Below, in pieces: positions 1 through 12,039 of a stretch of DNA of 64,000 nt (its first letter is position 1; every line of letters begins with the position of its first letter). Where the stretch lies: positions 39,354,770-39,418,769 of the forward strand of contig JAAONU010000014.1 in assembly GCA_012932295.1 (NCBI GenBank), given 5' to 3'. The position numbers and the translations under genes were made by a program. The DNA comes from Cyclina sinensis. Lineage: Eukaryota > Mollusca > Bivalvia > Venerida > Veneridae. Under the pieces are notes generated by a model that was not told the origin of the DNA, did not search any database, and worked only from the letters and a program-made list of their open reading frames with translations.

Positions 1-1417
1 AATACCAGTAAATACATATAAATACGTACAAATAAAGACCAAGATTATATCATCTCAGGACAAAGTATTAACATTTGCAGATGTTCATAATGGCAAACAC
101 TTACTGCATTGGCAAAGTATTATTTTGCTATAATAAAATTACTTTCAATACCAAATGGCTGTGTAATTATCTTTTAATTCAGTTTTCCTTGACATACTGA
201 ATTTTAAAACAACATTATTTCAAAGCATGTTTTATCATGCTGTCATGGCAAAAATCTCTTGTTGTTATGGTTTAAATTTTTTTGGCATGTCAATTTTTGT
301 GTGCATATGTTGCTATGGCAAAAGCCAATGTTTCTGGAAAATTTTCCTTAGCCTGAATTTCTAATGTTGAAAACAAAGTATTTTTGGTTTTAAATATCAA
401 AGAAAATAAACATGAATGGTTTGCCATGGCAGTTTATCCAGATGTGCTGGTTAATTTGTGTTTTATATGGGTAAAGCTAATGTTTTAACTGAGGACCTTA
501 AATAAGAATTCTTTAGACCATATTGATTCTAATAAGTGCCCTTGGGCATTTTCTTCAGACCATATTGATTCTAATAAGTGCCCCTTTGGGCATTGCAAAT
601 TCCAAAAGAAGGGTGTTGTTGAGAACTAGTTTGACCATTACAATTACTTATTTGCCTTTTAAATGTTAAAACTACTTACCATACTCATTGAAAAGTTACT
701 ATGAACATGCTGTATACAGTGTAATGTTATCTACAGTTATTTTAGAGTAAAATTAGTGTTTACTTTGAGTTTCTTTCTCAGGACTGTATATTCAACTGTG
801 AGGTTAGACTTTTTTGTGAAAAGAGAGGGGATTGTAGTAATTAGAGGGGGTGCTAATAAGAAACAATATGGTATGCAATTTTGCACCAGTCAGTTGATGT
901 CATAATGCTACAATTCAAGAAGTGAATAAAGTATGTTACAGACTGAACTGGTTGCTTTTATGAAATTAGGCTTTTTTCAGATATAGTGGGATTTACCCCG
1001 GTATGGCTTCTGAATTAAATTAACATCTTCTTATCATATTAAATGAAAAACAGTCTATCAGCAGCTTAAATCAAAAAGTTCAATTCTTTTATCTCATATT
1101 GCTGGCTCACTTATACCCTTCTGCATACATATATTAGCAAAAAAAGCAACCTAAAAAAGAAAGTTCTCAAAATTTTTAATATGAATGAGCTTAAGGTTAA
1201 AGACTGAACGATTTCAACTACAAGAATTTTATTTTAATTTTGTTGTGTTAGTTAGCAGTGTTTGGCCACATCTTTGGTTTTCTTAATCAGTTGTTTCATT
1301 ATAACAGCTCCATCACCAACGCCTTCACGTTAGTATTGCTCCTTTTTTTAGCGTAGAAATAACAAGTACTACATCAGAGTATGTGTGTTCATTCAAGATT
1401 TTTTGTGTGTGAAATGC
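1..1417. other. Non-coding flank, probably intron of the ATP8A-like gene
   Basis: AT-rich sequence with no reading frame that looks like an exon. It lies 5' of the two terminal exons of the flippase gene, so it is most likely intron. The only structure seen is a short tandem duplication near position 515. Confidence 0.5.
515..598. repeat. 42-bp tandem duplication
   Basis: The phrase AGACCATATTGATTCTAATA starts at 515 and again at 557. Each copy ends in a GCCC..GGGC mini-palindrome. There are two copies only, with no coding potential. Confidence 0.75.
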
Positions 1418-1837
1418 TTAAAGCGACTGACTCACAAAATTTTGCTGAAATTTTTTATTCTTTCAAATTTAAGAGGATTTAATATACTATGGAAAAATAT
1501 AATATTATGCTTCTATACTCTATGAAAACTGAAAAATAAGTTTTGACTTAACCAGGATTCGAACCCACGACCTTTCTGTCAGTAAAATACAGAGCGACGA
1601 CTTAGACCACTGAGCCACGGCCTCTGGTTATTAAACTGCCTCAAAATTAATGTTATAACTAAAGTATCTACCCCGTGACTAACGGGGTAAATTTTTTACC
1701 GATGAAAGTGTGTAAAACTTTATATTTTGATGTTTTTCTGTAACAAAAACTGAGTCAGTAACTTAGTTTAAATCATTATGTTTTTAATATGTATAAACAT
1801 TTTCTTTTTATCATCGTCTGTGAGTCAGTCGCTTTAA
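1418..1837 (-). mobile_element. TTAA-flanked inverted-repeat element with tRNA-like module (copy 1)
   Basis: A perfect 19-bp terminal inverted repeat, TTAAAGCGACTGACTCACA, lies at 1418-1436 and in reverse at 1819-1837. TTAA at both ends could be a piggyBac-type target duplication or simply part of the palindrome. On the minus strand at about 1552-1626 there is a tRNA-like stretch with an A-box-like TGGCTCAGTGGTCTAAG and a B box GGTTCGAATCC. The acceptor ends do not pair, so it is not a tRNA gene. A hairpin with 8-bp arms (TACCCCGT, loop TAGTC) sits at about 1668-1688. A second full-length copy in the opposite orientation is at 29146-29596. No transposase is encoded. Confidence 0.8.
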
Positions 1838-1901
1838 TCTTGTTATGCAGCTTTTTAAGAGTTTTTATATGAAGTAAGGTATTTTTCATGAATCTGTCTT
1901 T

Positions 1902-3612
1902 TTTAGCTCACCTGTCACGTAGTGACAGAGTGAGCTTTTCTGATCACCTTTTGTCCGTCGTCTGTCCGTCGGTCCTTCCGTTAACAATTGGTTTGTTAAC
2001 ACTCTAGTGGTCACATTTTTGCCTCCATTGTCATGAAACTTGGTCAGGATGTTTGTCTCATTAATATCTCGGACGAGTTCGAACATGGGTTATCAGGGTT
2101 GGAAAACTAGGTCACAGAGCCCAAATATAGGAAAACCTTGTTAACACTCTAGAGGCTACTTTTTCAGTCCAAATATCCTGGAAATTTGTCAGAAATGTTC
2201 TAATGATGATTTCTAGCTCAAGTTCAAATATGGGTCATCTGGGTTCAAAAGCTAGGTCATGCTGCCCAAAAATAGAAAAATCTTGTTTACACTCTAGAGG
2301 TTACATTTTCAGCCCAAATAATCTTGAAATTTGTCAGAAAGGTTGATTTGATAATTTCTAGGTCAAGTTCAAATATAGGTCATCTGGGGTCAAAAACTAG
2401 GTCACACAGCCCAAATATTGAAAAACCTTGTTAACACTCTAGAGACCAAATAATCTGGAAATCTGTAAGGAAGGTTGCTTCTATGATTTCTAGCTAAAGT
2501 TCAAATATGGGTCATCTTGGTTCAAAAACTAGGTGACAGAGCCCAAAAATAGAAACATCTTGTTAACACTCTAGAGATTACATTTTCAGCCCAAATAATC
2601 TGAAAATTTGTCAGAAAGGTTGCTTCAAAGATTTCTAGCACAAGTTCAAATATGGGTCATCTGGGTTCAAAAACTAGGTCACAGAGCTCAAAAATAGAAA
2701 AATCTTATTAGCACTCTAGAGATTACATTTTCAGCCCAAATAATCTGGAAATTTGTCAGAAAAATTGCCTTGAGGATTTCTAGATCAAGTTTGAGTATGG
2801 GTCATCTGGGGTCAAAAACTAGGTCACAGAGTCCAAATATGGAAAAACCTTGTTAATATTCTAAAGGTAGCATTTTCAGTCCAAATAACCTGGAAATTTG
2901 TCAGAAAGATTCTATGGATGATTTCTAGCTCAGTTTTATATATAGGGGTCAAGAACTAGGTCACAGAGCCCGAAAGTAGAAAAACCTTGTAAAAGCTCTA
3001 GAGGTTACATTTTTAGTCCAAATGTCCTTGAAATTTGTCAGAAAGGTTGTTTCAATGATTTCTAGCTCATATTTGGATATGGGTCATCTGGGATCAAAAA
3101 CTAGGTCACATGGTACAAATATGTAAAAAACTTTTTAACACTCCAGAGGTTACATTTTCAGTCCAAATATCCTGGATATTTGTCAGACAGGTTTTTTTTT
3201 GATGATTTCTAGCTCAAGTTGGAGTATGGGTCATCTTGGGTCAAAAACTAGGTCACAGAGCCCAAATATGGAAAAACTTTGTCAACACTCTAGAGGCTAC
3301 ATTTTAAGTCCAAATGTCCTGGAAATTTGTCAGATAGGTTGTTTTGATGATTTGTAGCTCAAGTTTGGATATGGGTTATCTGGGGTCAAAAACTAGGTCA
3401 CAGAGCCTAAGTATCGAGAAACCTTGTTAACACTCTGGATGCTACTTTTTCAGTCCAAATATCCTGGAAATTTGTCAAAGAGATTGTTTCAAAAATTTCT
3501 AGGTCAAGTTCAAATATGGGTCATCTGGGGTCAATTAACCAGGTCCATAGCAACTTTGTTAAAAGCAGTCATACTCAGGTGAGCGATACAGGGCCATCAT
3601 GGCCCTCTTGTT
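1902..3612 (+). mobile_element. Helentron-like non-autonomous element with tandem core
   Basis: The 5' end AGCTCACCTGTCACG folds into nested hairpins (GCTCAC..GTGAGC around CTGTCAC..GTGACAG). Near the 3' end CAGGTGAGC at 3576-3584 is the inverse of the 5' GCTCACCTG. It is followed by the hairpin GGGCCA-TCA-TGGCCC at 3591-3605 and a T-rich terminus. This asymmetric inverted-repeat plus 3' hairpin layout matches Helentron-associated elements. The core is about ten diverged units of roughly 150 bp, recognisable by CTAGGTCACAGAGCCCAAAT and TGGAAATTTGTCAGAAAGGT. There is no coding capacity. Confidence 0.7.
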
Positions 3613-6216
3613 TATTGAAAAGATAGGTTGAAAATCCAAATAAAATGGCATAGGACATTTTCAAAATGTGACAAGTTATGAAAAAGCAGTCGGGGAAAAA
3701 GTGTTGTGAAAACAAATAAAGATTTCATAGTTGAAATGTGTTACCTAAGAAAAAAATCTGAAATTGGTAGCCAAAACACTTTTGGGTTTTCAAGAAAGAC
3801 AAAATTTTGACTGGAGTAAAGGTCAAGTTATATGTTTTAATTTTATTGAAATTAAGCAATTTGAACACAGAGGAATAATCTAAACACTGAAAATATTTAC
3901 AATAATTCAACAGATTCTGGTAAATATGTAGAAGAAATTCCATGTGGTAAGTTGATGACCCAGTTGCATGGTAGATAAATAATAAAAGACAAACGTGCTG
4001 GGAGCAAAGATGCAGTCTGTCCTAGCTATGCGAATCTTTGAATGAACATCACAACAAATCTAACTAACTGCAATAGCAAGTTATAATAGCAATAGATGTA
4101 TGTGCTTCTTACTAATCAGCTATGAAAGCTAATGAATAACCAGAGATTTCCTGCATTTTCTTAATAGTGTAAAAGCTTGTTGCTATATTTGTTGAACAAC
4201 TTCTTTCCTAATGTTTTGCCATATAGTTAAAAAATTTTACTCTGAGCAAATATGAACTGAATTTGCTTTAAACTTGTCCCTTCCATTGTCATTCCTGTGG
4301 CACAAATCTGGTGCATTTGAAGTTCACAATTTCAGTAAAATGCTTATTTTCTAAGTGCAGATACTTGCAGCTTTTTGCTGACTCAGCACCTGTTTTGAAT
4401 CTATAAAACTTCATAGTGTAAGCTTTTATATGTGGCAATCCTTGTTCATCTTTTCCAGATGCTTGTCTCACTGTTAATAATTACCAGCCTTAAACTGGCT
4501 GTAAGTTCATTTTAAAGATGATTCTTGAGTTCATTGAAAGGCTTTTGGTCAATTAATGCAACAGACCTGAATTGTCCCTTCTTTCAGAAAGGATAAGATA
4601 CCAGTGCTTCCTTAATTCTATTGTTCATTGCCTGTGTAATGTAGTACTGAACTGAAAAGTACAACAGAGTAAATACAATGTGACATCTATTCCTTATTTA
4701 CTGGAACTTTGAATGTTTTCAGTTTTACCACAGTGGTATTTATACTATACATGTACTTGTTTTTAAATCACACATGCTGAACAAATTATTTTCTTTGTAC
4801 AGAAGTCTCTCAGCAGATTTAAATGATAAGCCCTGAATGTTTTGTGAAAGTAAGTAGAAGTTAAAGAAAAATAACTGCTGGTTATGGGAAACTTGAATGT
4901 TGAATGTTGTCATGTTAAACAGATATGGCTGTGAAATGTGGGGATTAAAAGAACTAATCATTTATATATAGATTCACTTTAGAATGAAAACAAAACTATA
5001 TGAGTGTGGTCATATGTACTAAGTTTGAAGTAAGACAAAATGAGATAAATAGATAGTCTTAACTGATTGTGGGTTTGGGCACATGTCAAATATACTAACA
5101 GATCAAATATGCTGATTGGGTCTCTGCAGGATGTAGGAATGCCATAGATTTTGAAAAATTCACTGTGTCATACATTAGTGTCTTGAGACAACTTGGTCAA
5201 TTATTCGTCCCATTGGTATTCAATTTAAGTCTTGTTGAAACTAAGGAAGGTTGCTCAGTATTGGTGAAAACTTGGGGGAAAAGTTTATAGATAAATTTTT
5301 AAAAAAGCCTACCATGCCTTTCATGAAAAATTGTCAAAATATAATCATCTTTCATTTTTACTACTTTGTTTTTGTACACATATAATGGTTCCACATTTAG
5401 TAACATTTTTAAATGATGAAACTTCTCCTTAATTTATACAGCTGTACACACTAACCTGGTGATATAAAAAAGGTGATGTATTTGGACATAAAAGGTGACG
5501 GTACATGATTTATGGATAAACTTTAATTTGCTGGATGTTTGGAAAAAAAATTGACAAATGTCTTGACATGAATCAATAATTATTTTGCTTTTTATGCTTT
5601 AGAAATAGTATATGTAAGCTTTATAATTGCTTTACCTGAGGAAATATAGTATATAAATGGTTAGACTTAACCAAAACAAGGTGTAAGTTTTTATTCTCAT
5701 GTTAAAAAACCTTGTGCAGTAAAAATTGTTCTTTTATTGGGCAAGCATAACAGTTTATTTAGAACTGGTTTGTTTTTAGCTATTTTAAATGCTTTCATCA
5801 TTGAATTATGCACCTGTGAATATGAAATACTTCAACCTAACATTTTATATCTTTTTGGATTATTACCCTTGCAATATATAGCATATACCTCTTTTTATAT
5901 GAATTTCATTTGATGTATCCATCAGGTTATTTTTGGTCTCATTGTTAATACATCATATTTGATATAACATTAGTAATAGCTGATTAACATTAACAATGCC
6001 TTTTATATCTATCATTGTAGTTTGTCTTGTCTTTAAATGTATGTTGAGAGGTGAATAGAGCAAAATCATCTTTCATTAAAAGTTCATTCATTCATGTATT
6101 TGTTCCATAGAATCGTTTCTTAAATCATGCAGTGATTGTAGCATTTATCATTTTAGCCTTTTCAAGATGATTGCCAAAATGTCTGGCATAACATTTCTTT
6201 TATTTTTTTATTTCAG
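3613..6216. other. Intronic sequence without recognised features
   Basis: AT-rich DNA directly upstream of the penultimate exon of the flippase gene. I saw no exon-like frame, tRNA or repeat array here. Confidence 0.45.
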
Positions 6217-6637
6217 ACGGGTTTGCTTTCTCACAAGAGGAGCATGGCTCTATTGCTCAGGTAATAAATAATTTTCGGAATATCCAAGTGTTTAAAATGT
6301 TTTTAGTAGAGCATTACTGTTAAGATGTTTATGTATCAAAAGTCTAAACTCCAGGCATTATATCTTTACTCTTTCTTTGCTAAACTATAAACGAAGGGAT
6401 AATATTTAAATTAATGCAAATTTATAGGTGATTTTGACGAGGCCCCCAGGAATTTAGTAACAAGTGAATGCATAAAGTGACCATAAATGAATTTATTTTT
6501 GTGACTTGATGAACTCATTCATATTTTGAAATTATCTTGCTATTTGATTCAGATACATTATATTCTTGATTTTTTGTTTTCAGGCTGAACTGATTCGGGT
6601 GTATGACACAACAAAAGAGAAGCCAACAGGTCACTGA
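6217..6637 (+). CDS. ATP8A: P4-ATPase phospholipid flippase, ATP8A1/ATP8A2-like, last two exons
   Basis: Two exons encode the extreme C-terminus of a P4-ATPase aminophospholipid flippase, a multi-pass pump that moves phosphatidylserine to the cytosolic leaflet. Exon 6217-6260 follows a TTTCAG acceptor, starts with two bases of a split codon and reads GFAFSQEEHGSIAQ up to a GT donor. Exon 6584-6637 follows TTTTCAG and reads AELIRVYDTTKEKPTGH then TGA. This closely resembles the vertebrate ATP8A1/ATP8A2 tails (GYAFSQ-EHG-ISQ, then IRAYDTTK). In mammals the C-terminal tail carries the autoinhibitory segment. All catalytic exons lie beyond the left edge. The two vertebrate paralogues cannot be told apart from 31 residues. 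Confidence 0.85.
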
Positions 6638-7444
6638 TATATGGAACAACTTCATCATGTGATTAGAAGACTGTTGAAATTAAATAATTCCACGCTGTAC
6701 CTAAGTCTGAGCACAAGTGTTTGTTCTAACATTTTACATGGAAGTGTGTATTTGTTTCTGAAGCTTGAGGAATTTCAAAAGAATAAAAATTTACAGTTAT
6801 CAGAGCTTTTGTCAAGGATATAAAAGAAATCATGGACAGCATAGCTTCTGTGTAAGCAGTCACTGGAAAAATAACTCATCTTTTTGTTTTTGTCAAAAGG
6901 AAGCTACAGAATATAATCTGAACTGTAAATATGGGCTTTACATCAAGAGATATTTTTTCACCACTGCTTCTTCACCAGAGAATCTACTTTCTGCAGAAGA
7001 GAAGCTTTTTGCAATGAGGCAGATAGCTGCAGTTCTTATTTAAGTAGTGTTCCTTCCTAGAAAATTTGCTGTCTTTATTAGCATTTCAATTTTCAGCTAA
7101 AACATTGCTCTTCTGTTAAGCCTAGAACTGTTATTCTTTTTCAAAACTTTTTGCTCTCCAGGTGTGTCTATTTTTTGTCAGTGAAGCTCTTGTTATCTTC
7201 TACACAAACTTAAATGTCTGCCTTGTCATACTAGAGCATAAAATATGATAGATTAGAGGTCAAGCTTACTCTAAGAATCTGCTTGCATTACTAAATGATC
7301 TGTTCAAATCACAAGTATCATTCTGCTTCAGCCAGTCAATTGTCATGGCGAAAACAGTTCTGTCATAGTCACATATTAATACATGTGTACTGTCATTTCT
7401 TGAGCAGAAAGTATGTTTGTAACATATTATATTGATGATTTTAA

Positions 7445-7735
7445 GAGATTTATGGATAAGAGTACAAGGTAAGACAAATGATAACAGTTGGTGGTCTTAC
7501 AGAGGAATGCTTGTATGGATAAAGTACAGGGTTGTACAAAGGTAAACTTGTATGGATAAAAGTACAAGGTTGTACAAAGGTAAACTTGTATAGATAAATT
7601 ACAAGGTTGTACAAAGGTAAGCTTGTATGGATAAAAGTACAAGGTTGTACAAAAGTAAACTTGTAAGGATAAAAGTACAAGGTTGTACAAAGGTAAGCTT
7701 GTATGGATAAAAGTACAAGGTTGTACAAAAGAGAG
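7445..7735. repeat. 37/38-bp minisatellite with a palindrome in each unit
   Basis: Units begin at 7514, 7551, 7589, 7626, 7664 and 7702, alternating 37 and 38 bp; the leftmost copies are degenerate. Each unit carries GTACAAGGTTGTAC, a 6-bp inverted repeat around GG, perfect at 7562, 7637, 7675 and 7713 and near-perfect in two others. The open frames on the reverse strand come from the repeat and are not a gene. Confidence 0.85.
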
Positions 7736-10133
7736 CTATCTGCCTTTGATGTAGTTTATAGGGAGTTATTCATACTGAGTCTAAACCTAACTTGTAGTGT
7801 CCTCAACCTTAGTCTAGACTTAGCTTTTTACTGTTGTCAAACCTGTATTGAGCTTGAAATTCCATTATCTTCTTATAATAATGCATTAAGAGGTCACTAG
7901 AGACAAGGAAATCAAAATAATGTCATTTCATCAGTTAGGAACAAAATTTGTTTATTTAAAGAGGTGCAGTTACTGTTACTTAAGTCTTAAGTCTAATTTT
8001 AGGGAAAAGTATAGAATCAGTTATTGTTGACCTGACAATAAATGTCTTTATGATACTCTATAATGTGCATGGCTGTAACCTTCTTGTATATGCTCAGTCA
8101 TTTTGTTACTTTTACATAGTAATGTCTGCTTGTTTAAGATTGTGTGAAGATTTTGTTTAGATCTAAGTGCAATTCAGTGTAAGAGTTGTGGTTTGTGCAA
8201 TATTGCTTTTTCCCTACACAGGGTACCTACATTGATTCTTTTTTCAGAAGCTAGAGCTTAAAGGGACCATAAAAAATAGATGTGTATGTATGTATTAAAT
8301 GACTCCATTGAAAACCTTTCTTTTAATGAAAATCGAAACAGGCAGTAATGTATATTATGTACAATGTTCAGAATTTTCAAAACTTTCTTTTACATTTAGT
8401 ACAAACTGTCCTCAGACTGAAAACTTTGGTTTTATCATGTTCTGTTTAAGGACAAAATATTTCTGGTTTCTAGAAAGCATAAATGAAAAAAATGGTATTT
8501 TCTTCTTTCTTATTTTTTCATGAAAATGTCTGTTACTTTTGGGATAGTAAAGTTGGAACTTTCAGGCAAGTGTTTTAAGCCAAAATAGAAATTCTGACTC
8601 AGTTTTAATTTGACCATATGGTTGTGTTGTCTGTGATACTGAATTATTCTCCTGTAATTTAGTGTTAGATATTTTTTATCTTATTTTATGCAGTATTTCT
8701 ATATTCAGTAACCACTTGTTTTAGAGATTCCATTTTTCACTTACTTTATCACTTGTTTCTCTCATTATAGTTATACAGAATACTTGGTGCATTTATGAGT
8801 AGTTTCTGTAATGCATTACATATTTTTATTACATTACAGAAATGATGAATATCTTATAATCTTGTAATGCATGACTATGTTTGTTCCTTTATTATTTTAT
8901 GCCTTAATGGGAACTATGTTTTACAAATTTCATTGCATTTGCATTCAGGTTCCAGTTGATTATTTTACAGTTTCTGTAATGTACTTCAAATTTCTATAAG
9001 AAATTGTTGTAACGATGACTATAGCAGTAATAATTAGTTTCTGTAATGTACTGCTGTTAATATCTCTCTGTATTGTATAAGTTGCCAATCTCTTTAAAAA
9101 TCTTTACTATTATTAATTGATGGATACATTAGACATTAAACTAATTGTATATGTGGTAATTTACTATCTTTATAATTCATTATAATTTTATGACAATGCA
9201 TAACAGATTTTAACAAAATCTAAGTTTTGATGTGAATTTTAAGGCAGTGATTGTTTCTGTAATGTATTACAGTCTTTCACATCTCTAATAAATATTACTT
9301 ATTCTGTAATTATTACTGGACTCTGTTTAGATTACTACACTTTACTATCACTAATAACAGTAATCTTTTACTCTTTACAATTACTTTTAAAGGAAAACTA
9401 AGAATAATATTTGTCATTATACATTTTGCACATAGCAGAGAAATCATGGAAAATAACAGACACGATTTACAAGTACTGTAATGCAGTTAGAAAGATTACA
9501 TTTTAATATATGCTTCGGCAGCAGTGTGGTATGTACAGCATATAAACAAAAGCCACCTTTGAGGTAGAAATTCTGTTATGTCTACTGACTAAAATTGATC
9601 AATTTACTAGAGATACTATGAATACTGGTAGACCCAAATAAACTGTCAACAGATTAGAAAAAGCAAATGCATTGTAATTTGACAAAATATAATTTCAGCC
9701 ACTTATTTGTTTTAAGCTTTATGTCAACTTTTGTTTTTTTACCTGGACAGCTTGTTGAAGATAATCTCAGATTTTCAAAAATTTGATAAAAAAAATGTTT
9801 TGAAATTTTCATAATAAAATAGTTGTTTTATCAGCTGGATATAACTTTTGTAAAATTATTTAATTAATACAAATACTCAAATGTTGTAAAAAACACATTA
9901 TGTAAATTTTACAAGAAATGTTAGTGAACAGTGCATATTATATATTACACTATACAGATATGGTGTGCTTTCAGGTACAATAGTTATTTATTTAAGGTTT
10001 CAGACTGAACAGCACGTTTGTTTAGGTATGTGCGATTTATGCTCATCAAAGGTTTCATAGGCCAAAGTGTGCAGTATAATGGCTTACTCCTATATGAGAG
10101 AAATTATTGTTGTAAAATTTTATATTTATATCC

Positions 10134-10139
10134 AATAAA
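10134..10139 (+). terminator. Candidate polyadenylation signal AATAAA
   Basis: AATAAA followed within 20 bases by a TTTTTTTGTTTTG tract, on the same strand as and 3.5 kb past the flippase stop codon. It could end a long 3' UTR. Context only. Confidence 0.3.
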
Positions 10140-10880
10140 ATGTCTACAGTATTTTTTTGTTTTGCTGTTTTAATCAAAATTATAATTTATTTACACGTAT
10201 CTTTTTCTGTTAATGTTTTGCTCAAGTTTTACATGTATTTATTATAGAAAATTTATTCATAAAGTAATTCTGAAAATACATTGAAGGCTTTTTATGCTCC
10301 CTGAAGGGAGAGCATATAGTCGGCAACTTGTCCGTCTGTCTAGGTCTTGTCCAGAGTATAACTCAAACATCAATGAACCGATTATCTTTAAAAGTCATAA
10401 GATGGTAAAGGACATTGAGGGTAAGTGCAGTGCACAAGAACCTTAACTTATCTTTTCTAGTTTTCTCATTATCTCCCCTTAGTACATTTTGCTTGTCCGA
10501 AGCATATCTCTGAAACTATGAAAGGCATTAAGTTGATATATGGCACATTGATAGAGGGGAGTGAAAGGAAGTGCAGTGTTCAAGAATCAAAACTCTAGCT
10601 GCCCCCAGTTTTGAGTAATTTTTCTTTATAACTTTTGTTAATATGTTACAATGCTTGTCCAGAGCATAACTCTGAAATTATTAAGGGGATTTAGTTGATA
10701 TTTGTGATATTGATAGAGAGTGTATACATGAAGTGCAATGTTGAATAATTCCTTTATTACACTTTAAATGCTTCTTGGATTTTGTCCAAAGTGTAATTCA
10801 AAAAGCAATGAAGGGATTTACTTACAACTTCATAAGATGATAGAGGACATTGAGAGTAAGTGCAGTGCACAAAAACCTTA

Positions 10881-11888
10881 TTAACCAGGTTTTCAATTTT
10901 GAAAATCCTGGTTATTAGATTGGGGTATGGCGGGCGGATGGGCGGATGGGCGGGCGTCAAACGAAATTGTGTCCGCTCTGTAACTCTTCAACCCTTTGAA
11001 GAATTTTGATGAAACTTCAGACAAATGTTTACCACATCAAGATGACGTGCAGAACGCATGTTCCGCATGGCTGGCTCCAAGGTCAAGGTCACAGTGACAT
11101 TAACATTGAAAATCCTGTCCGCTCTGTAACTCTTCAACCCTTTGAAGAATTTTGATGAAACTTCAGACAAATGTTTACCACATCAAGATGACGTGCAGAA
11201 CGCATGTTCCGCATGGCTGGCTCCAAGGTCAAGGTCACAGTGACATTAACATTGAAAATCCTGTCCGCTCTGTAACTCTTCAACCCTTTGAAGAATTTTG
11301 ATGGCTCCAAGGTCAAGGTCACAGTGACATTAACATTGAAAATCCTGTCCGCTCTGTAACTCTTCAACCCTTTGAAGAATTTTGATGAAACTTCAGACAA
11401 ATGTTTACCACATCAAGATGACGTGCAGAACGCATGTTCCGCATGGCTGGCTCCAAGGTCAAGGTCACAGTGACATTAACATTGAAAATCCTGTCCGCTC
11501 TGTAACTCTTCAACCCTTTGAAGAATTTTGATGGCTCCAAGGTCAAGGTCACAGTGACATTAACATTGAAAATCCTGTCCGCTCTGTAACTCTTCAACCC
11601 TTTGAAGAATTTTGATGAAACTTCAGACAAATGTTTACCACATCAAGATGACGTGCAGAAATTGTTGTCTCATTATTAAGTATACTCCTTGCAGACAGTA
11701 TTGTTAGCCGAAATTTACATCCTACTCATTATCATGTATTCTCATGAATATTATCTTTTCCTTCATGTCATGTTATAATCTTTTGAATATTCATAGCAAT
11801 CTTCATTCCAAAATTCATACTATAGTATAGAATCAGAACAACATTTTTGAAAACCTGGTTTCGTGGCATTGCCATGTTTCTTGTTTTG
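10881..11888 (+). mobile_element. Nested element with AACCAGG/CCTGGTT ends
   Basis: The 5' end forms a hairpin: AACCAGGTTTTCAA pairs with TTGAAAATCCTGGTT. Near the 3' end TTGAAAACCTGGTTT (11847-11861) is the inverse of the 5' arm. It is followed by the small hairpin TGGCA-T-TGCCA (11864-11874) and a T-rich terminus, the same architecture as the element at 1902. Host repeat sequence (AACCTTA, then ACTTGTTTTCTCATTATCTC) flanks it on both sides. The core is the 146/84-bp satellite. Confidence 0.65.
10971..11660. repeat. 146/84-bp satellite with higher-order structure
   Basis: GTCCGCTCTGTAACTCTTCA recurs at 10971, 11117, 11263, 11347, 11493 and 11577, giving spacings 146, 146, 84, 146, 84. The 84-bp unit is the 146-bp unit with an internal 62-bp deletion, and 146+84 makes a 230-bp higher-order unit repeated twice. 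Copies look identical over the parts read, unlike all other arrays in the window, so the amplification is recent. The 60-88-residue open frames across it are repeat artefacts. Confidence 0.9.
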
Positions 11889-12039
11889 ACTTGTTTTCTC
11901 ATTATCTCCCCTTAGTACATTTTGCTTGTCTAGGGCATAACTCTAAAACTATTTATGGATTTACACAATATTGGGCACATAGAGGAGAGTGGTAGGAAGT
12001 GAAATGTTTAAGATTGTTAACCTAGCTGTCCCTATTTTT

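Larger units (their letters stand above)
6638..10290 (+). other. 3' flank or long 3' UTR of the ATP8A-like gene
   Basis: No coding exon is visible. The stretch holds the 37/38-bp palindromic minisatellite at 7445-7735. A cluster of TTTCTGTAATG motifs lies at 8803, 8971, 9038 and 9253, with an inverted copy at 8832-8842. A possible polyadenylation signal AATAAA at 10134-10139 is followed by T-rich sequence; another lies at 16231. Transcript evidence would be needed to place the true 3' end. Confidence 0.4.

Noticed and set aside
1552..1626. tRNA gene on the minus strand
   Set aside because: A and B boxes are present but the acceptor arms do not pair, and the same stretch is embedded in a second element copy.
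7427..7728. Two overlapping minus-strand reading frames of about 90 codons
   Set aside because: They are translations of the 37/38-bp minisatellite.
10988..11630. Three similar reading frames of 60-88 codons
   Set aside because: They are translations of the 146/84-bp satellite, with no domain.
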